Assembly (NCBI GenBank): GCA_946902875.1
Contig: OX336344.1
Location: forward strand, 21,225,791 to 21,289,790
DNA length: 64,000 bases
Source of the DNA: Nematopogon swammerdamellus
Lineage: Eukaryota; Arthropoda; Insecta; Lepidoptera; Adelidae
Direction of reading: 5' to 3'
The position numbers were made by a program, and so were the translations under genes. The notes under the pieces are model-generated. The model did no database searches, was not told where the DNA came from, and worked only from the letters and a program-made list of their open reading frames with translations. Numbering within the stretch: the stretch's first letter is position 1; every line of letters starts with the position of its first letter. Below are positions 49,540-59,965 of the stretch, piece by piece.

Positions 49540-50180
49540 GACTTACATAAGTCGACGTTTCGCCCGCTACGTCGCGGGCTTCTTCAGGACCTGCGGGAGT
49601 CGCTGGAGCCGACGTCTGGTGTCCGTTGTACGAGACGTCAAACTGCTCTTTTTCGAAGATTGTAGCTGTGGGTAGGTTGCACAATATTCGGCAGCGGTGT
49701 CGGATCGCGATCCATACATCGTACGAAGTTCCGGCTGCACACAACACTCACTTTGTCTTCAGACGCTGGCTTGGCGGAAGATCTTGAAGATGTGTGCTGT
49801 GACAGCACGGGCAGCCAAGAAGGTGATAAATTCATACTGTCGTCCCTGTTGAAATTACTGTGCCAGGTGATTTCGATGGCTTCCCTGACTAGGCGTGGAG
49901 TGTAGTGACGTTCTACCGCCAGTACCGACGCTTCGTCAAACCGGATCCAGTGGTTATTATCACCAAGCAATAGATGTTCCGCAATGGCCGATTTCTGCAG
50001 GTCACCATTCTTGACTGCACTTATGTGTTCGCACATTCGCTCATGGACGCTCCTCTTCGTTTGGCCGATGTAGTTTGGCCCACAGCTACGTGGAACTTTG
50101 TTTGACGCCTGGGGCTTGCAATGGTATCTTGCCTTTAGCGGATCTAAGCATTTGAGACACTTTAGGTAGAGGCCATTGAT
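49493..50180 (-). pseudogene. Penelope-like element C-terminus: GIY-YIG endonuclease
   Basis: Minus strand: KGKIPLQAPGV (one frame), then VPRSCGPNYIGQTKRSVHER, MCEHISAVKNGDLQKSAIAE, HLLLGDNNHWIRFDEASVLA and VERHYTPRLVREAIEITWHS. Then come FNRDDSMNLSPSWLPVL and HSYNLRKRAV, stop at 49638. The CG-x-x-YIGQTKRS-x-x-x-R-x-x-EH core is the GIY-YIG nuclease of Penelope-like retroelements, which nicks target DNA for integration. The expected arginine (R of KRS/HER) and the later E are present. A frameshift sits just before the domain. The reverse transcriptase is absent, so this is a 5'-truncated copy. Confidence 0.85.
49540..49592 (-). ncRNA. Hammerhead-ribozyme-like motif in Penelope 3' region, copy 1
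   Basis: Minus strand: GGTC (stem I), CTGAAGA (49587-49581), an extra A, stem II GCCCGC/GCGGGC with loop GACGTA (49579-49562), GAAA (49561-49558), CGT (minimal ACGU stem III), C (49554, cleavage position), then GACT (stem I partner). The conserved CUGANGA and GAAA cores and all three stems are present. Position 7 is A rather than the usual U. It lies about 50 nt after the stop of the GIY-YIG frame. Confidence 0.62.
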
Positions 50181-50696
50181 TTTATAACCCTAAAATCAAT
50201 GGTAGAGGCTTATAATAATGTTCTGATTTCCATTTTCCGAAGTTATTTACCAATCTGGTCTGTAACACCTTTTACGTATGGTAAATAGGCGGGCTGTCTA
50301 CTAACCTCTATTCGTCTTTGCCTTTTTCCCTGGATTTTAATATTGAAAGCCCTCGTGTTAAATCCATTTTGCTGCAATGCGCACTTCTTACTATCTACTA
50401 TCTACTACTAATATCACATATTTTTTTGCAACACAGTGTATGTATAACTTAACTCAGTATAACAAAATAACTCTTAGTCTCTTAGAATATCCTTAACCTA
50501 CAGCTGGTTAAAGATATTGGCAACTCCAGTCGAACGGAGCTCAAAGACTAAAGTTCAAAGATAACAAGCAATGTATGACTGGCGCCAGTGCCGGTAGCTG
50601 GAAGTTTTATTTTACTATTTGACGCCTAGAATGCCAATACTGCCCTAGTCGACACTGTGCCCGTAAGGACGGCAGAACCATTTGTTTATGTAATCC
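50181..50696. other. Unassigned stretch
   Basis: A short inverted pair CCATTGATTTTA / TAAAATCAATGG (50172-50202) is at its left edge. Nothing else seen. Confidence 0.4.
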
Positions 50697-50870
50697 GATA
50701 TGGGTGGCTGAGTCGGAGGGGCCAAAGCAGCAGGCTTGGCAGCAGGTTTAGGTGTGCACGTAAATTTTTTCGTCAGAAAAAAAAAACTTATTGGTACACG
50801 CCGACCGGATTCGAACCTCAAACCTCTCGCATGAGAAGCCGATGGCCAAACCGCTCGGCCACCCGCCGCG
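50697..50870 (-). mobile_element. Family B SINE, internally deleted
   Basis: GGCTGAGTCGGAGGGGCCAA joins directly to GCAGCAGGTTTAGGTGTGCA, then the inverse tRNA head (GACCGGATTCGAACCTCAAA, GCTCGGCCACCCGCCGC). Confidence 0.8.
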
Positions 50871-50939
50871 CAGATTAATTTTGATTTAATTTATTTTAAA
50901 TGGGCAGAAAAACTATTTACGAAACAATAGATTTTATGT

Positions 50940-51190
50940 AATTCGATATGTCCGCTGAATCAAAGCGGCCAGAGCACATGCTCCGACCAGCCAATATCAC
51001 ATTCGAGAAGATAGGCGCCATACCGGAGACTTCCCATTTTGGATTGCTTGCTATACTGGACTAGATGAGAACACAGCCGAGGCAGCTATGGGGCAATCTT
51101 ACATCCAGTACGGAAGGACCAACCCAGTCAAATACAATTTGACCCTACCCCCTAGTAAGGGGCAAGGAAAGGGACCTAAAGTTTTATACC
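50940..51190 (-). mobile_element. Family B SINE body
   Basis: GCACATGCTCCGACCAGCCA, CATCCAGTACGGAAGGACCA and CCTAGTAAGGGGCAAGGAAA. No head. Confidence 0.78.
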
Positions 51191-51204
51191 GCGTATTTAA
51201 AATG

Positions 51205-51420
51205 AAGAAAGTTCGCCCGTTCCGTACCTTTATTTCGGCGCGCTGAACAATTCGGTTTGTATGAGAGCCACATCTTAGCGTAACCGGAATTTGAGAACTG
51301 AATTTTATAAAACCTATCCTGTGTCACGTATAGTTAAATGTGCTTATAAGTGTCATCGAATTCTGTTATTCAGTTTAAGAGTTATAGAGTAACATACATA
51401 CATACAGAAAATATCATACA
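51205..51420 (+). mobile_element. Family G repeat, forward, truncated
   Basis: GTACCTTTATTTCGGCGCGC, GTATGAGAGCCACATCTTAG and GTTTAAGAGTTATAGAGTAA. Confidence 0.78.
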
Positions 51421-51439
51421 TCAATTAAGTATCATACAT

Positions 51440-51855
51440 TTTTTAACGGATGGTCATGGAGTAAGTTACTTTGTTTTATGAGATACTGCGTTTGTAAACT
51501 CTATGTATGATACTAAAACTAAATTGATGATTTTTAGAAATCTTTTCTGTATGTATATAATAATGTATGTATGTTCCTCCATAACTCTTAAACCGATCAT
51601 CTGAATTTGATGAAACTTAGTACAAGCACATTTACTTATACGAGACACAGGATAGGCTAAATAAAATTCAGTTCCGGTTACGCCAAGATGTGGCTGACAT
51701 ACAAAACGAATTGTTCCGCGCGCCAAATAAAGGTACGGTAGCGGGCTTACTTACTTTCTTCTTTTTAAATAAGAATATCACGCGAGCGAAGCCGCGGGCA
51801 AAAGTTTGTATCTCATAAAATAAACTAACTTACTCCGTGACCACTTACAGATTTA
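51440..51855 (-). mobile_element. Family G repeat, inverse
   Basis: GATGGTCATGGAGTAAGTTA, GAGATACTGCGTTTGTAAAC, TTCCGGTTACGCCAAGATGT and CACGCGAGCGAAGCCGCGGG. Tail-to-tail with the preceding copy, as at 30293-30840. Confidence 0.8.
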
Positions 51856-52112
51856 TTATTGGTATTTATGATGATCTATACATGCAAAAATTCCCGCCAT
51901 AGTCACGTCCACGACAAGCAAGCGAATCCAGCAGTCGCTCCGCTGCGCTTATTTCACGCGCCGATCCCTCCACAGCGCTGAAGCCGCTGAACTGTGAGTG
52001 TACTGCAGCGGCGAGTGCATTTTCGCTGCAAGAATGTCGAATTTTTGACCTAGATACAGTTTATTTCTGGTTGTAGGTCACAGTTGACTGATTTCCCTAA
52101 CGCTTTGTTCGC
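51856..52112. other. Unassigned stretch
   Basis: No feature recognised. Confidence 0.35.
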
Positions 52113-52240
52113 TGAAGGTGGTGGTCAGTGTTGTGAGGAAATTCACGCGAGTGAATTGCAGCACAACACCGATTACTCTGCCTACCCCGATTATCAGTAT
52201 GCAGCGTAACGGTATGCATGTATTTTTTTTATTTATTTAT
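52113..52240 (+). mobile_element. Family D fragment (hairpin and tail)
   Basis: GAAGGTGGTGGTCAGTGTTG, GCAGCACAACACCGATTACT and CTGCCTACCCCGATTATCAG, then a degraded ATGCATGTA tail. Confidence 0.7.
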
Positions 52241-52420
52241 TTTATGGAAACTGACATGGTGGGCTACAACATCTACACATTCCTGATGTCAACCCATAGC
52301 ACCTCGGGGAACTAGCCTACGCCGCCGTCTGTCTGTCTGTATGTCCGTTCAAGGGCAAGTATCTTTAAAAGCGGTCATGGAGCCGGTTGATTATGGCGGA
52401 TATGCCGACAAATATGTTTT
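52241..52420. mobile_element. Family A SINE scrap followed by a family E scrap
   Basis: 52241-52315: ATGGAAACTGACATGGTGGG (inverse SINE A). 52316-52415: GCCTACGCCGCCGTCTGTCT and ATTATGGCGGATATGCCGAC (family E). Confidence 0.65.
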
Positions 52421-52570
52421 TTTATTGAAACAGAAACTAACAAGTTTGGCTACATCACCTACTACATCCGTGATGTCAGCCTAACACCTTGGCGAACTAG
52501 GTGCCATGTCAGTGCTTCCATGCTGTCGGTCGTGCCGAGTGCCGACTACACTGAACTGGATACTGGTCGC
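52421..52570 (-). mobile_element. Family A SINE, truncated
   Basis: AACTAACAAGTTTGGCTACA, CATCCGTGATGTCAGCCTAA and GACTACACTGAACTGGAT. Confidence 0.75.
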
Positions 52571-52667
52571 ACACGCGAGATACCTGAGAGTTCGACCGCG
52601 TAATTGCTACGCACACTCGCTATTGAGATGCGCACTAGAAACGTGTAACACTGACGTTGTACAAAAC

Positions 52668-53175
52668 ACAGGTTAGGTCCTGCTTGGAGTAATGCTCGCA
52701 CTTGTGGGATGCCTCAGCTAAATACCAGCTTGCGCCGCTAGATTCAACCCAGCGTCGTGCCGTGCGACTGGTGGGTGACCCTGCGGTGTCCCGCGACCAC
52801 TGCAAGGCCGTAGGGACGTCGGCTCCCTAAGTGCGTTCTATCGTCTATTTCATTGGGAGTGTTCGGAGGAGCGGTTTAACGCGATTCCGCCGTCCCCATT
52901 CCACCTCCGCACTACGCGTACTGGGCAGGCGATGCACCCCTATTCAATCGACCTACCACGGATGGTGCGCAACCGGTTCTGTAGATCTTTTATTCACAGA
53001 ACCGGGAAAAGGTGGAACTCACTCCCTGCCCATCTATTTCCTTCCAAGTACAGCCTGGGGGTTTTCAAATGGGGCGTGAAAAGGCTCCTGTCAGGCGGGC
53101 ATGGCATTCGCAATCCCCGTGCATCTCAGAATGTCCATGGGCATCGTTACACACCTACTTGTATGTGAAACGATG
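52668..53175 (+). pseudogene. Jockey/CR1-like LINE ORF2 C-terminal part (family M)
   Basis: With shifts: LE(Y)CSHLWDASAKYQLAPLD, STQRRAVRLVGDPAVSRDHC, then MHPYSIDLPRMVRNRFCRSF, IHRTGKRWNSLPAHLFPSKY and GVFKWGVKRLLSGGHGI. This is the longest copy of the family whose 3' ends appear at 62, 44378, 45405 and 63195. It covers the thumb-side and C-terminal region only. A stop occurs after the shifted GTSAP codons. Confidence 0.8.
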
Positions 53176-53299
53176 CCACATGTCGCGCTATCCATAAAAA
53201 AAGAAGGAGCATATGGCTACGGAACCCTCTGTGTCTGTGAACTAAGTAAGTTGCTTATTAATTCAAACAAATGCATACACTTAACTTCTGTCATTTAGT

Positions 53300-53739
53300 A
53301 AAGCAAGAGTGACACATTTCTTTGTTTTTTCCAAGTACCCGTGGCGCAGTCGCCTACATTGCAAACCGCGCGGCTTGCGGCCGCCTCGAGTGTGTTGGCG
53401 TGGCTAGCTGCGGCTTGACACCCTTATTACGGCTTGTACACTGAGCTCGCTGACCGAATTTAGTACTCTTCCGCTGGGGAACAAGCTTTCACTTCTGGCG
53501 TCGCAGTAGCGGCTTAGTATAGACATGGGCGTGTGCCGCGTCTTCTTACAAGCTTCACTTTACCGATAGACATCCTTTACCACATCCCTAAGGTTTGCTT
53601 GAATATAATGCAGATCTGCATTAAGCCGACCTTTTGTACCTTATTTTATCGTTAAATGGTGTACAATAAACAATAAATACTAATACTAATACTTTAGTCA
53701 AACATACAGGCGGTTTTTTTTATGTAAACCAACATGTGT
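53300..53739. other. Unassigned stretch
   Basis: Contains ACACCCTTATTACGGCTTGT (53418), similar to the TIR-like sequence at 16455. No gene seen. Confidence 0.35.
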
Positions 53740-53905
53740 GGTTGTTTCGAGGGACCATTGGTACAGTCGACAGAGCCAAAAACACCTCTCCTTGCGAAAC
53801 CACGCTCTGTCAGGCGCCATGCCAGCAGATTTGAGGACTGTTGCTAGGCTGTCTAGCCCGTTGATACGACGTTTGAAGACACCCAGGTTAAATGATTGTG
53901 ACTCG
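53740..53905 (-). mobile_element. LINE 3' end (family L), inverse
   Basis: CCATTGGTACAGTCGACAGA, CCACGCTCTGTCAGGCGCCA, TGTTGCTAGGCTGTCTAGCC and GACGTTTGAAGACACCCAGG. Minus frame: LGVFKRRINGLDSLATVLKS. Confidence 0.7.
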
Positions 53906-53929
53906 CTATAAGCTAATCTATAAGTATGT

Positions 53930-54430
53930 GAGTGAGTGAGCGAGTGAATGAGCGAAGGAGTGATCAACGTTCTTTATTATGAAGACCATACACTGTCGGA
54001 AACCCAATAGTGCAGTCGACAGAGCCAAATTTACCTCTGGTCGTGAAATCACGCTCAGTGAGATCCCATTCCAGCAGATTTACGGACTGTTGCTGTGCAA
54101 GTGAATATGTACGTGAGAGGGTGAGTGAGTGAGTATATGAGTGGATGAGTAAGTGAGTTAGTGTGTAAGTGAAGGGACGGATGCGTGAGATAGTGAGTAA
54201 GGTGAGTGAGCGAGTGAAACAATGAGTCAGTATGTGAATAGGCGAGTGAATGAGTAAGAGAGCGAGTGAGTGAGATGAGTGAGCGAGCGAGGGAGGGAAA
54301 TAGTGAGTAAGTAAATGAGCGAGCGAATGAATGAGTAAGTAAGAGAGTGAGTGAGTGAGTTAAGCGACTGAGGGAATGAGTTAGTAATTGAGTGGGAGAA
54401 TGAAAGATGAATAGGTAAGGGAACGAGTGA
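53930..54430 (+). repeat. GTGA-type simple-repeat field with embedded LINE scrap
   Basis: Imperfect (GTGA/GCGA/GAAT)n over about 500 bp. A 90 bp family L 3' UTR piece (54000-54095, AATAGTGCAGTCGACAGAGC) splits it. Confidence 0.9.
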
Positions 54431-54435
54431 GTGAT

Positions 54436-54475
54436 TTAACCCGTTGACTGTGGAGCGGTCGATATCGACCGCTAG
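54436..54475 (+). mobile_element. Terminus of the TTAA-type element family
   Basis: TTAA then CCCGTTGACTGTGGAGCGGT and the 20 bp perfect palindrome AGCGGTCGATATCGACCGCT (54454-54473). It aligns with the inverted right end of the 20446-21500 element. The opposite end was not found. Confidence 0.55.
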
Positions 54476-54736
54476 AGCACTATAATTAAAGTACTGCATT
54501 ATAATAATTTTCTGGGATTCCACAAATAGAACAACGTTCTTCGTCTGTGCGTCAGTTCGTCTGTCTACTACGGCGTGTAACTGGTAACGCGTAACAGCTA
54601 TAGTTAAGTGTTACCTACAGTACCCTAAAGAGGGTGATTCTACACCTTAAACCGAAGAACTAAATATTATGTTCTCAAATTTTGTATTTTTTAATTTTGT
54701 TATCATTTTATCCGTACAAAAGTGCGACACGCTGTA
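54476..54736. other. Unassigned stretch
   Basis: Nothing recognised. Confidence 0.35.
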
Positions 54737-55047
54737 CCGTGTGGGGCCGGTACTTAAAAAGAATAGCCCCACTGCATCTCTCCCCGTGCATGTTGTAAGA
54801 GGCGACTAAGGGATAAGGAACAGGCTAGCCACTTCTCACCTTGGCGCAGTCCTTCCACCTAATCATGCAGCAGGTGGGCTCTTCGTGCCTTACTTGCTGC
54901 TTGATAGTTGTCTTGTCCGTATACTGTGCTAAACGTGGTGGTCGGTGTTGTGCTGTAATTTACCAGAGTCCTTATAGCACAACACCGATTACTCTGCTTA
55001 CCCTGATTGTCGGGATACAGCGTGTGTTATGTATGTATGTATGTAAA
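54737..55047 (+). mobile_element. Family D retroposon, nearly complete, forward
   Basis: ACCGTGTGGGGCCGGTACTT, TCTCCCCGTGCATGTTGTAA, GGTGTTGTGCTGTAATTTAC, ATAGCACAACACCGATTACT and an ATGTATGTATGTATGT tail. A middle deletion (AGGAACAGGCTAGCC) removed the GGTGCCGTGCTAAAGG part. Confidence 0.88.
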
Positions 55048-55477
55048 AGTGCGACAAAAATTTAAATATAAAAAATTGTTCAATACCTCATACATAATCA
55101 ATTCGGTGAAAAAAGTACCACCTATTTGAAACACAGTGTTTATGTATCCCAAACAATTAATATGCATAGATGTTATGGAAGGGCAGATAAATATAATATA
55201 TATAGAAAGTATTTATTGCTCAGCAAATATTTTCCAGTGGGCTGTGATTTTTCCAAAATTTTATACGAAACATGTTATAAAAAGATAAGGCTGTCAGATC
55301 GGGCAGGATTATTCAGTTACTAATTATATCGGCAGATCCTACGCTGTGGTGCGGCATGGCTGGATAAAGGATGGATGTACTGAGCTGAAGGCTCTTGGAC
55401 ACGGTTCAAGTAACTAATTAGATAATATGCCAGCCAAGTGTGCGTTTGATGTTTTTGATATAGAACGTGGTATTTCT
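55048..55477. other. Unassigned stretch
   Basis: A short open frame (55126-55323) has no recognisable motif. Confidence 0.3.
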
Positions 55478-55862
55478 TTATGGAAATTGACACGGTTGGC
55501 TATTATATATATATCACCTACTACATCCGTGATGTCAGCCCACAGCATATTGGTGAACTAAGTGCCATGTCAGTGCTTACCTTCGGTCGTGAAGGCTACA
55601 CTGAACTGGACGGAAAACACAAACTATTTACATAGCCGTTTCAACTGACACGTCTCATTCAGTGCGGTGGTATGAACCCGGGCGGGTTAAACCCTACCAC
55701 CTAGTAAAGTAGAAGGGAAGGGACCGTTTTACGTGAAATCCGAACCACGGTCAGCCTCCAACGGTCGAGCGGTCATCCATCCAAATACTGACCGCGCACA
55801 GGAAGGCTTATTATTACAACCCATAGTCGACTGACCGCACCACTGAGCTACCGAGGCTAAAG
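55478..55862 (-). mobile_element. Family A SINE, full length
   Basis: ATGGAAATTGACACGGTTGG (with a TATATATA expansion inside), GGTGGTATGAACCCGGGCGG and GGTCAGCCTCCAACGGTCGA, ending CCACTGAGCTACCGAGGCT. Confidence 0.88.
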
Positions 55863-56165
55863 GATGACAGCATATACCAGCAGATTTACGGACTGTTGCT
55901 AGGCTGTCTAGCCTGTTAATACGACGTTTGAAGACACCCAGGTTAAAAGATTCAGGAAACACACTCGCCGTAAGACAATTCCACACCCTAGCGGTGCGAC
56001 GAGGAAACGATGGATTCTCAAAAGCCCAATGTCAAAAAGCTTGTTGTCACAAACGGGTGCAGTGTCAGTCTGCGACGAGTGATGCGGAGATAGGACGGGT
56101 GGCAGGGAATAAGGGATGCTATGTAGTTCCACAGAGCAGCGTCCGTGATAGTATCTGTAAAACAA
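55863..56165 (-). pseudogene. Jockey/CR1-like LINE ORF2 C-terminus (family L)
   Basis: Minus frames: FYRYYHGRCSVELHSIPYSL, PPVLSPHHSSQTDTAPVCDN, then after shifts RFLVAPLGCGIVL and FNLGVFKRRINRLDSLATV. A relative is at 58225-58575 on the other strand. Confidence 0.75.
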
Positions 56166-56373
56166 ACTAAGCTAGCCTACAAAATCGTCTGTGATTCAGA
56201 GACTCCAGACTATCTGTATGTTTCGGATCACCGACAGAGAGGCTTGTCGATGTATTCTATGCTGAGTTCTGTGCAGTACGGTCGTGGGTAAGGAAGTATG
56301 TAGGTTGTTTTTGTACCTTAGAAATGGCCTGTAAGAAATTTCTCGCCGCAGATACTCGAACCTATGGACTTAC

Positions 56374-56700
56374 CTCCGTCCGTGCCCAGCAGGCAGTCAC
56401 CGCCACACACCCACAACGATCTACCAGCGCAGCGTCCAGTCAGAGTTCTCTTTTCTCCACAGCACCGAGCCACTGATCGCGCGCACACAACCACCGGGCG
56501 TATTAGATGCAAACGCCGCGAGGACTGCCACCACGGCACACACACGACCGAGCACAAGGACCGCGTTCCTCGTCCGAAAGGGCGACAGAGAACGAATGTC
56601 GCCGCGGCTGTTGGCGCTCGGCTCGCCAAAGTCGCGGGTAGTTTTGGAAAACTAACCCATTGACACACGCACAGTGAGCCACGAGTATCCAGCACTGCGG
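56374..56700 (-). other. Possible exon or first exon with strong donor
   Basis: The minus strand shows GGCACGGACGGAG followed by GTAAGTCC, a consensus 5' splice site at 56374/56373. The upstream 300 bp is CpG-rich, unique, and open in a minus frame. No domain or signal peptide is recognisable, so it could be a non-coding first exon. The plus strand also has an acceptor-like TTCTCTTTTCTCCACAG (ending 56465), which weakens the strand call. Confidence 0.3.
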
Positions 56701-56834
56701 CGGCAACGCGATAATAGACCTTATGCAACGGGCACAAGGTCCAACACAAAGATTCCGAGTACTTCCGAACGGCTACACACAAACACATGCAACTGTAAGG
56801 AACAGTTTTATTTTTCATTTATTTTTTATTGCTT

Positions 56835-57130
56835 CCGAACTGGGTGGCTCTGCCCGAGGTCGAAGCCTCAGGCGCAGTCAATTTCACCGCCGAGGAGGTG
56901 CCAGTCCGGCTTGGAGGTGGACTAATGTCGCTGGGGAAAGGCTATTAACCCGCGATTTGAGGATCCGTGGATTGTAGGAGTGGGGAAAGATATTCCCTGG
57001 GAGCCCGTTCCATACCATTGCAGTGCGGCACAAGAACGATTTAAAGAATCGTGCTGTTTGAAGTTTGTACCGATACTGCGGATGGTGGCGTCAAACTAGA
57101 TTGTATGGCGTTCCATAAATCAGTTTTTCT
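56835..57130 (-). pseudogene. Jockey/CR1-like LINE 3' end (family K), inverse
   Basis: Inverse of 6690-6930: GCTTCCGAACTGGGTGGCTC, AGGTGCCAGTCCGGCTTGGA, AACCCGCGATTTGAGGATCC and GAGCCCGTTCCATACCATTG. The tail end (57070-57125, CCGATACTGCGGATGGTGGC) is shared inverted with 14300-14352. Confidence 0.78.
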
Positions 57131-57194
57131 CTTCTCTAGTCCCTAATCTATAACGGGCCAGGTGGGAAAATCCTGAACCGATTTAATTGTTTTA

Positions 57195-57575
57195 ATCAGG
57201 AAACTGACACGTTTGGCTACATCACCTATATCATCCGTGATATCAGCCTATAACACCGGGTGAGCTAGGTGCCATGTCAGTGCTCCCCCCTTTGGTTGTG
57301 CCGGCTACACTGAACTGGACGGAAAACACAAACTATTTACATAGCCGTTTCGACCGACGCGAAGTTTCTTTCAGTGCGGTGGTACCAACCCGGGCGGGTT
57401 AAACCCTACCACCTAGTAAGGTAAGAAGGGAAGGGACCTACAGTTTAACGAGGAATCCGAACCACGGTCAGCTTCCAACGGTCACCCATCCACTCCACTG
57501 ACCGCGCCCAGGGTTGCTTAACTCGTGTTATCAACAGTCGACAGACTGCACCACTGAGCTACAGAGGCTGACGAG
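57195..57575 (-). mobile_element. Family A SINE, full length
   Basis: CAGGAAACTGACACGTTTGG, the body, GAATCCGAACCACGGTCAGC (inverse B box), CCCAGGGTTGCTTAACTCGT and GCACCACTGAGCTACAGAGG. Confidence 0.9.
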
Positions 57576-57954
57576 GTTTTACTGATAGAGTTCGACGTAC
57601 CTTTGGATGGTTATAAGCTGTCGGTCAGCGTGTATTTTCATGGCAGAGAATAAGGGATGCTAGCTCCTCAAAGTCACCCTTCGCTAGCGCCGTGTGCAAC
57701 ATCCCTCAAGGAGCTACTCAGACTCCGTCAGTGCGGATAATCCCTCGGTACATTTGCATGCTGATGTCTTCATTAGTGCCGAGTTACTCTACCCTCACTT
57801 TAATCCAATACCGGCAGGAGAGGCTTCGACGCGCAGGCGTACTATAAGGAAGGATCTTTGGATAGCCTGGAGCTGGATGTAACTTGAGGGAAATTTTAAT
57901 ATTTTCGAGAATTTCCTACACTTCAATTCAGTAGAAGATTGAAAATCATGTCTA

Positions 57955-58010
57955 CAGTCACGCTGAATCCCGTCAATAGAGGTAAGCAGAGCAATCGGCG
58001 TTGTGCAGCA
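57955..58010 (-). mobile_element. Family D scrap
   Basis: CACGCTGAATCCCGTCAATA, GAGGTAAGCAGAGCAATCGG and CGTTGTGCAGCAAG. Confidence 0.6.
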
Positions 58011-58224
58011 AGATTACCGAAGGGTCTGAGAACTCATAGTTTTTCGGAATATGTCCTGTGTCGGAGAAAATATGGAACGGCCTTCCGGTACTACCTATAA
58101 CCTGGCGTCTTCAATAGTGCGTTATGTATTTCTTGAGAAAATATAGTATAAACATATTAATTACTAGCTTATGCCCGTGCTTTTTTGTGAAATTCGAATT
58201 TAAAAAGAAGAAAGTAAGGACGCT

Positions 58225-58575
58225 GCTCTGCGGAACTAGCATCCCTTATTCCCTGCCACCCGTCCTATCTCCGCATGACTCGTCGCAGAGAGACTCAGCA
58301 CCCTTTTGTTGTTGACATTGGGCTTTTGAGAACCCATCGGTTCTCTAAATCGTTTCTTTGTCGCACCGCTAGAGTGTGGAACTGTCTTCCGGGGGGGTGT
58401 ATTTAGCCTGGGTGTCTTCAAGCGTCGTATTAACGGGCTAGACAGCCTAGTAACAGTCCGCGAATCTGCTGGCATGGCACTTAACTGAGCGTGGTTTACG
58501 AGGAGAGGTGATTTTGGCTCTGTCGACTGCACCATTGGTCCCTCGGCACAGCCACCCATGCAGGTTTACATTAAA
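58225..58575 (+). pseudogene. Jockey/CR1-like LINE ORF2 C-terminus and 3' UTR (family L)
   Basis: LVSLIPYSLPPVLSPHDSSQ-type frame (TSIPYSLPPVLSPHDSSQRD), shifted NPSVL...RTARVWNCLPGG, then LGVFKRRINGLDSLVTVRES. The UTR reads TGAGCGTGGTTTACGAGGAG and GCACAGCCACCCATGCAGGT, then an A-run. Several frameshifts. Confidence 0.78.
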
Positions 58576-58579
58576 AAAA

Positions 58580-58905
58580 GTAACCCCGCTACCGTACCTT
58601 TATTTCGGCGCTCGGAACATTTCGGTTTGTATGAGAGGCATGTCTTAGCGTGACTGAATTTTATTTATCCTGTCCTGTGTCGCGTGTGCTTGTGCTAAAT
58701 TTCATAGAATTCGTATGATCCTTTTAACAATTATGGAGGAACATTACATACATACATACAGAAAATATTTCTAAAAATCGTCAATTTAGTTTTAGTGTCA
58801 TAACTCATACATAGAGTCTACAAACGCATAATCTCATAAAACAAAGTAGCTTACTCCATAACTATCCCTTACAGATTTATTATTAGTATTGATTGATTTG
58901 GTGAT
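58580..58905 (+). mobile_element. Family G repeat, forward
   Basis: CCGCTACCGTACCTTTATTT, GTATGAGAGGCATGTCTTAG, CATACATACATACAG and CATAACTATCCCTTACAG variants. Confidence 0.82.
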
Positions 58906-59029
58906 ATATCTCATACATTTCACTGCTGAATTGTAACCAAATGTGGTGAAATTTTCTTTTGCTATAATTTTAATATATTATATCAATGTGTATGTAGGTA
59001 TTTTATCTAATCCACAATACTAAGCACCG

Positions 59030-59245
59030 GCAAATTAGAGACGATTAGAGAGTTATGGAGGAACGCACATCATCATCGGTCCACTGCTGGACATAGGCAT
59101 CTCCCAAGGCACGCCACCCACGCATACATACATAATTTTTTTCTAAAAATCGTCAATTTAGTTTTAGTCTACAAACTCAATATCTCATAGAACAAAATAA
59201 CTTACTCCATGACCATCCCTTACAGATTTATTATTAGTTTTGATG
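59030..59245 (+). mobile_element. Family G repeat split by an inverse RTE scrap
   Basis: GAGAGTTATGGAGGAACGCA, then 59068-59118 CATCATCATCGGTCCACTGC and AAGGCACGCCACC (inverse RTE 3' end), then CATACATACATA and TCTAAAAATCGTCAATTTAG. Confidence 0.72.
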
Positions 59246-59965
59246 AAAAGTAATTTGAAACACTTGAGGTATAATTTATAATGTCGTCTCCTATTTTCAA
59301 TTGAAGAGGTTTGACTGTTTTTTATAAAGTAGGTATTATTATTATACATAGACCTGCCCATTTTTATTTTGTTGTAAAATTTTTAAAAATTCATCTTTCA
59401 AAAATAGATTAATAATATAAATACACACATACATGTGAGAAACATAACCCTCCTTTCTGCTTCGCGCAGTCGGGTAAAAAGATAAATAGTTAATTTTCCT
59501 TATTACAATCTCCCTATCTTTGCCTCAGGCTTGGATTAATTACATAAAGTCAATTTTGCCTCTTTAATTAAACCGATGTCGAAAGTTAAATACATCTTCA
59601 ACTATTAAATTAATTTATAAAACAAAACACTTTGCATTTATTTACATTATGGATATTTTCGACACAAGTACTTACATTATGTTTTGTTTTGTGTGTTTTT
59701 TTTTTGCTTTTCTTACCTTTTCTTTCACTGCAAGCAAGTCTCAAACATCTACTGGTTTTATGTGGAAGAAACACCTATAAGGCATAAAGTCGCCTTGGCA
59801 CAGTTTAGCAATACTGAATATATTATGTAAATAAATAAATAAATAAGTATTAGGTTTTTTTTCTATTTTTTCCTTTATTTCACATATTGAAAATTTTACA
59901 TTAATCGTATATATATTATACAAAAAAGTAATAAAAATACACAAAATTAATATAAAAATTAAATA
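59246..59965. other. Unassigned AT-rich stretch
   Basis: Includes a repeat end ACATAACCCTCCTTTCTGCT, CGCGCAGTCGGGTAAAAAGA (59443-59483) and (AAAT)n at 59829-59848. Confidence 0.4.

Noticed and set aside
56318..56818. 166-codon minus-strand open frame
   Set aside because: No domain or signal peptide. The plus strand is equally open and has an acceptor-like site. Only the GTAAGT donor is kept as a weak exon hint.
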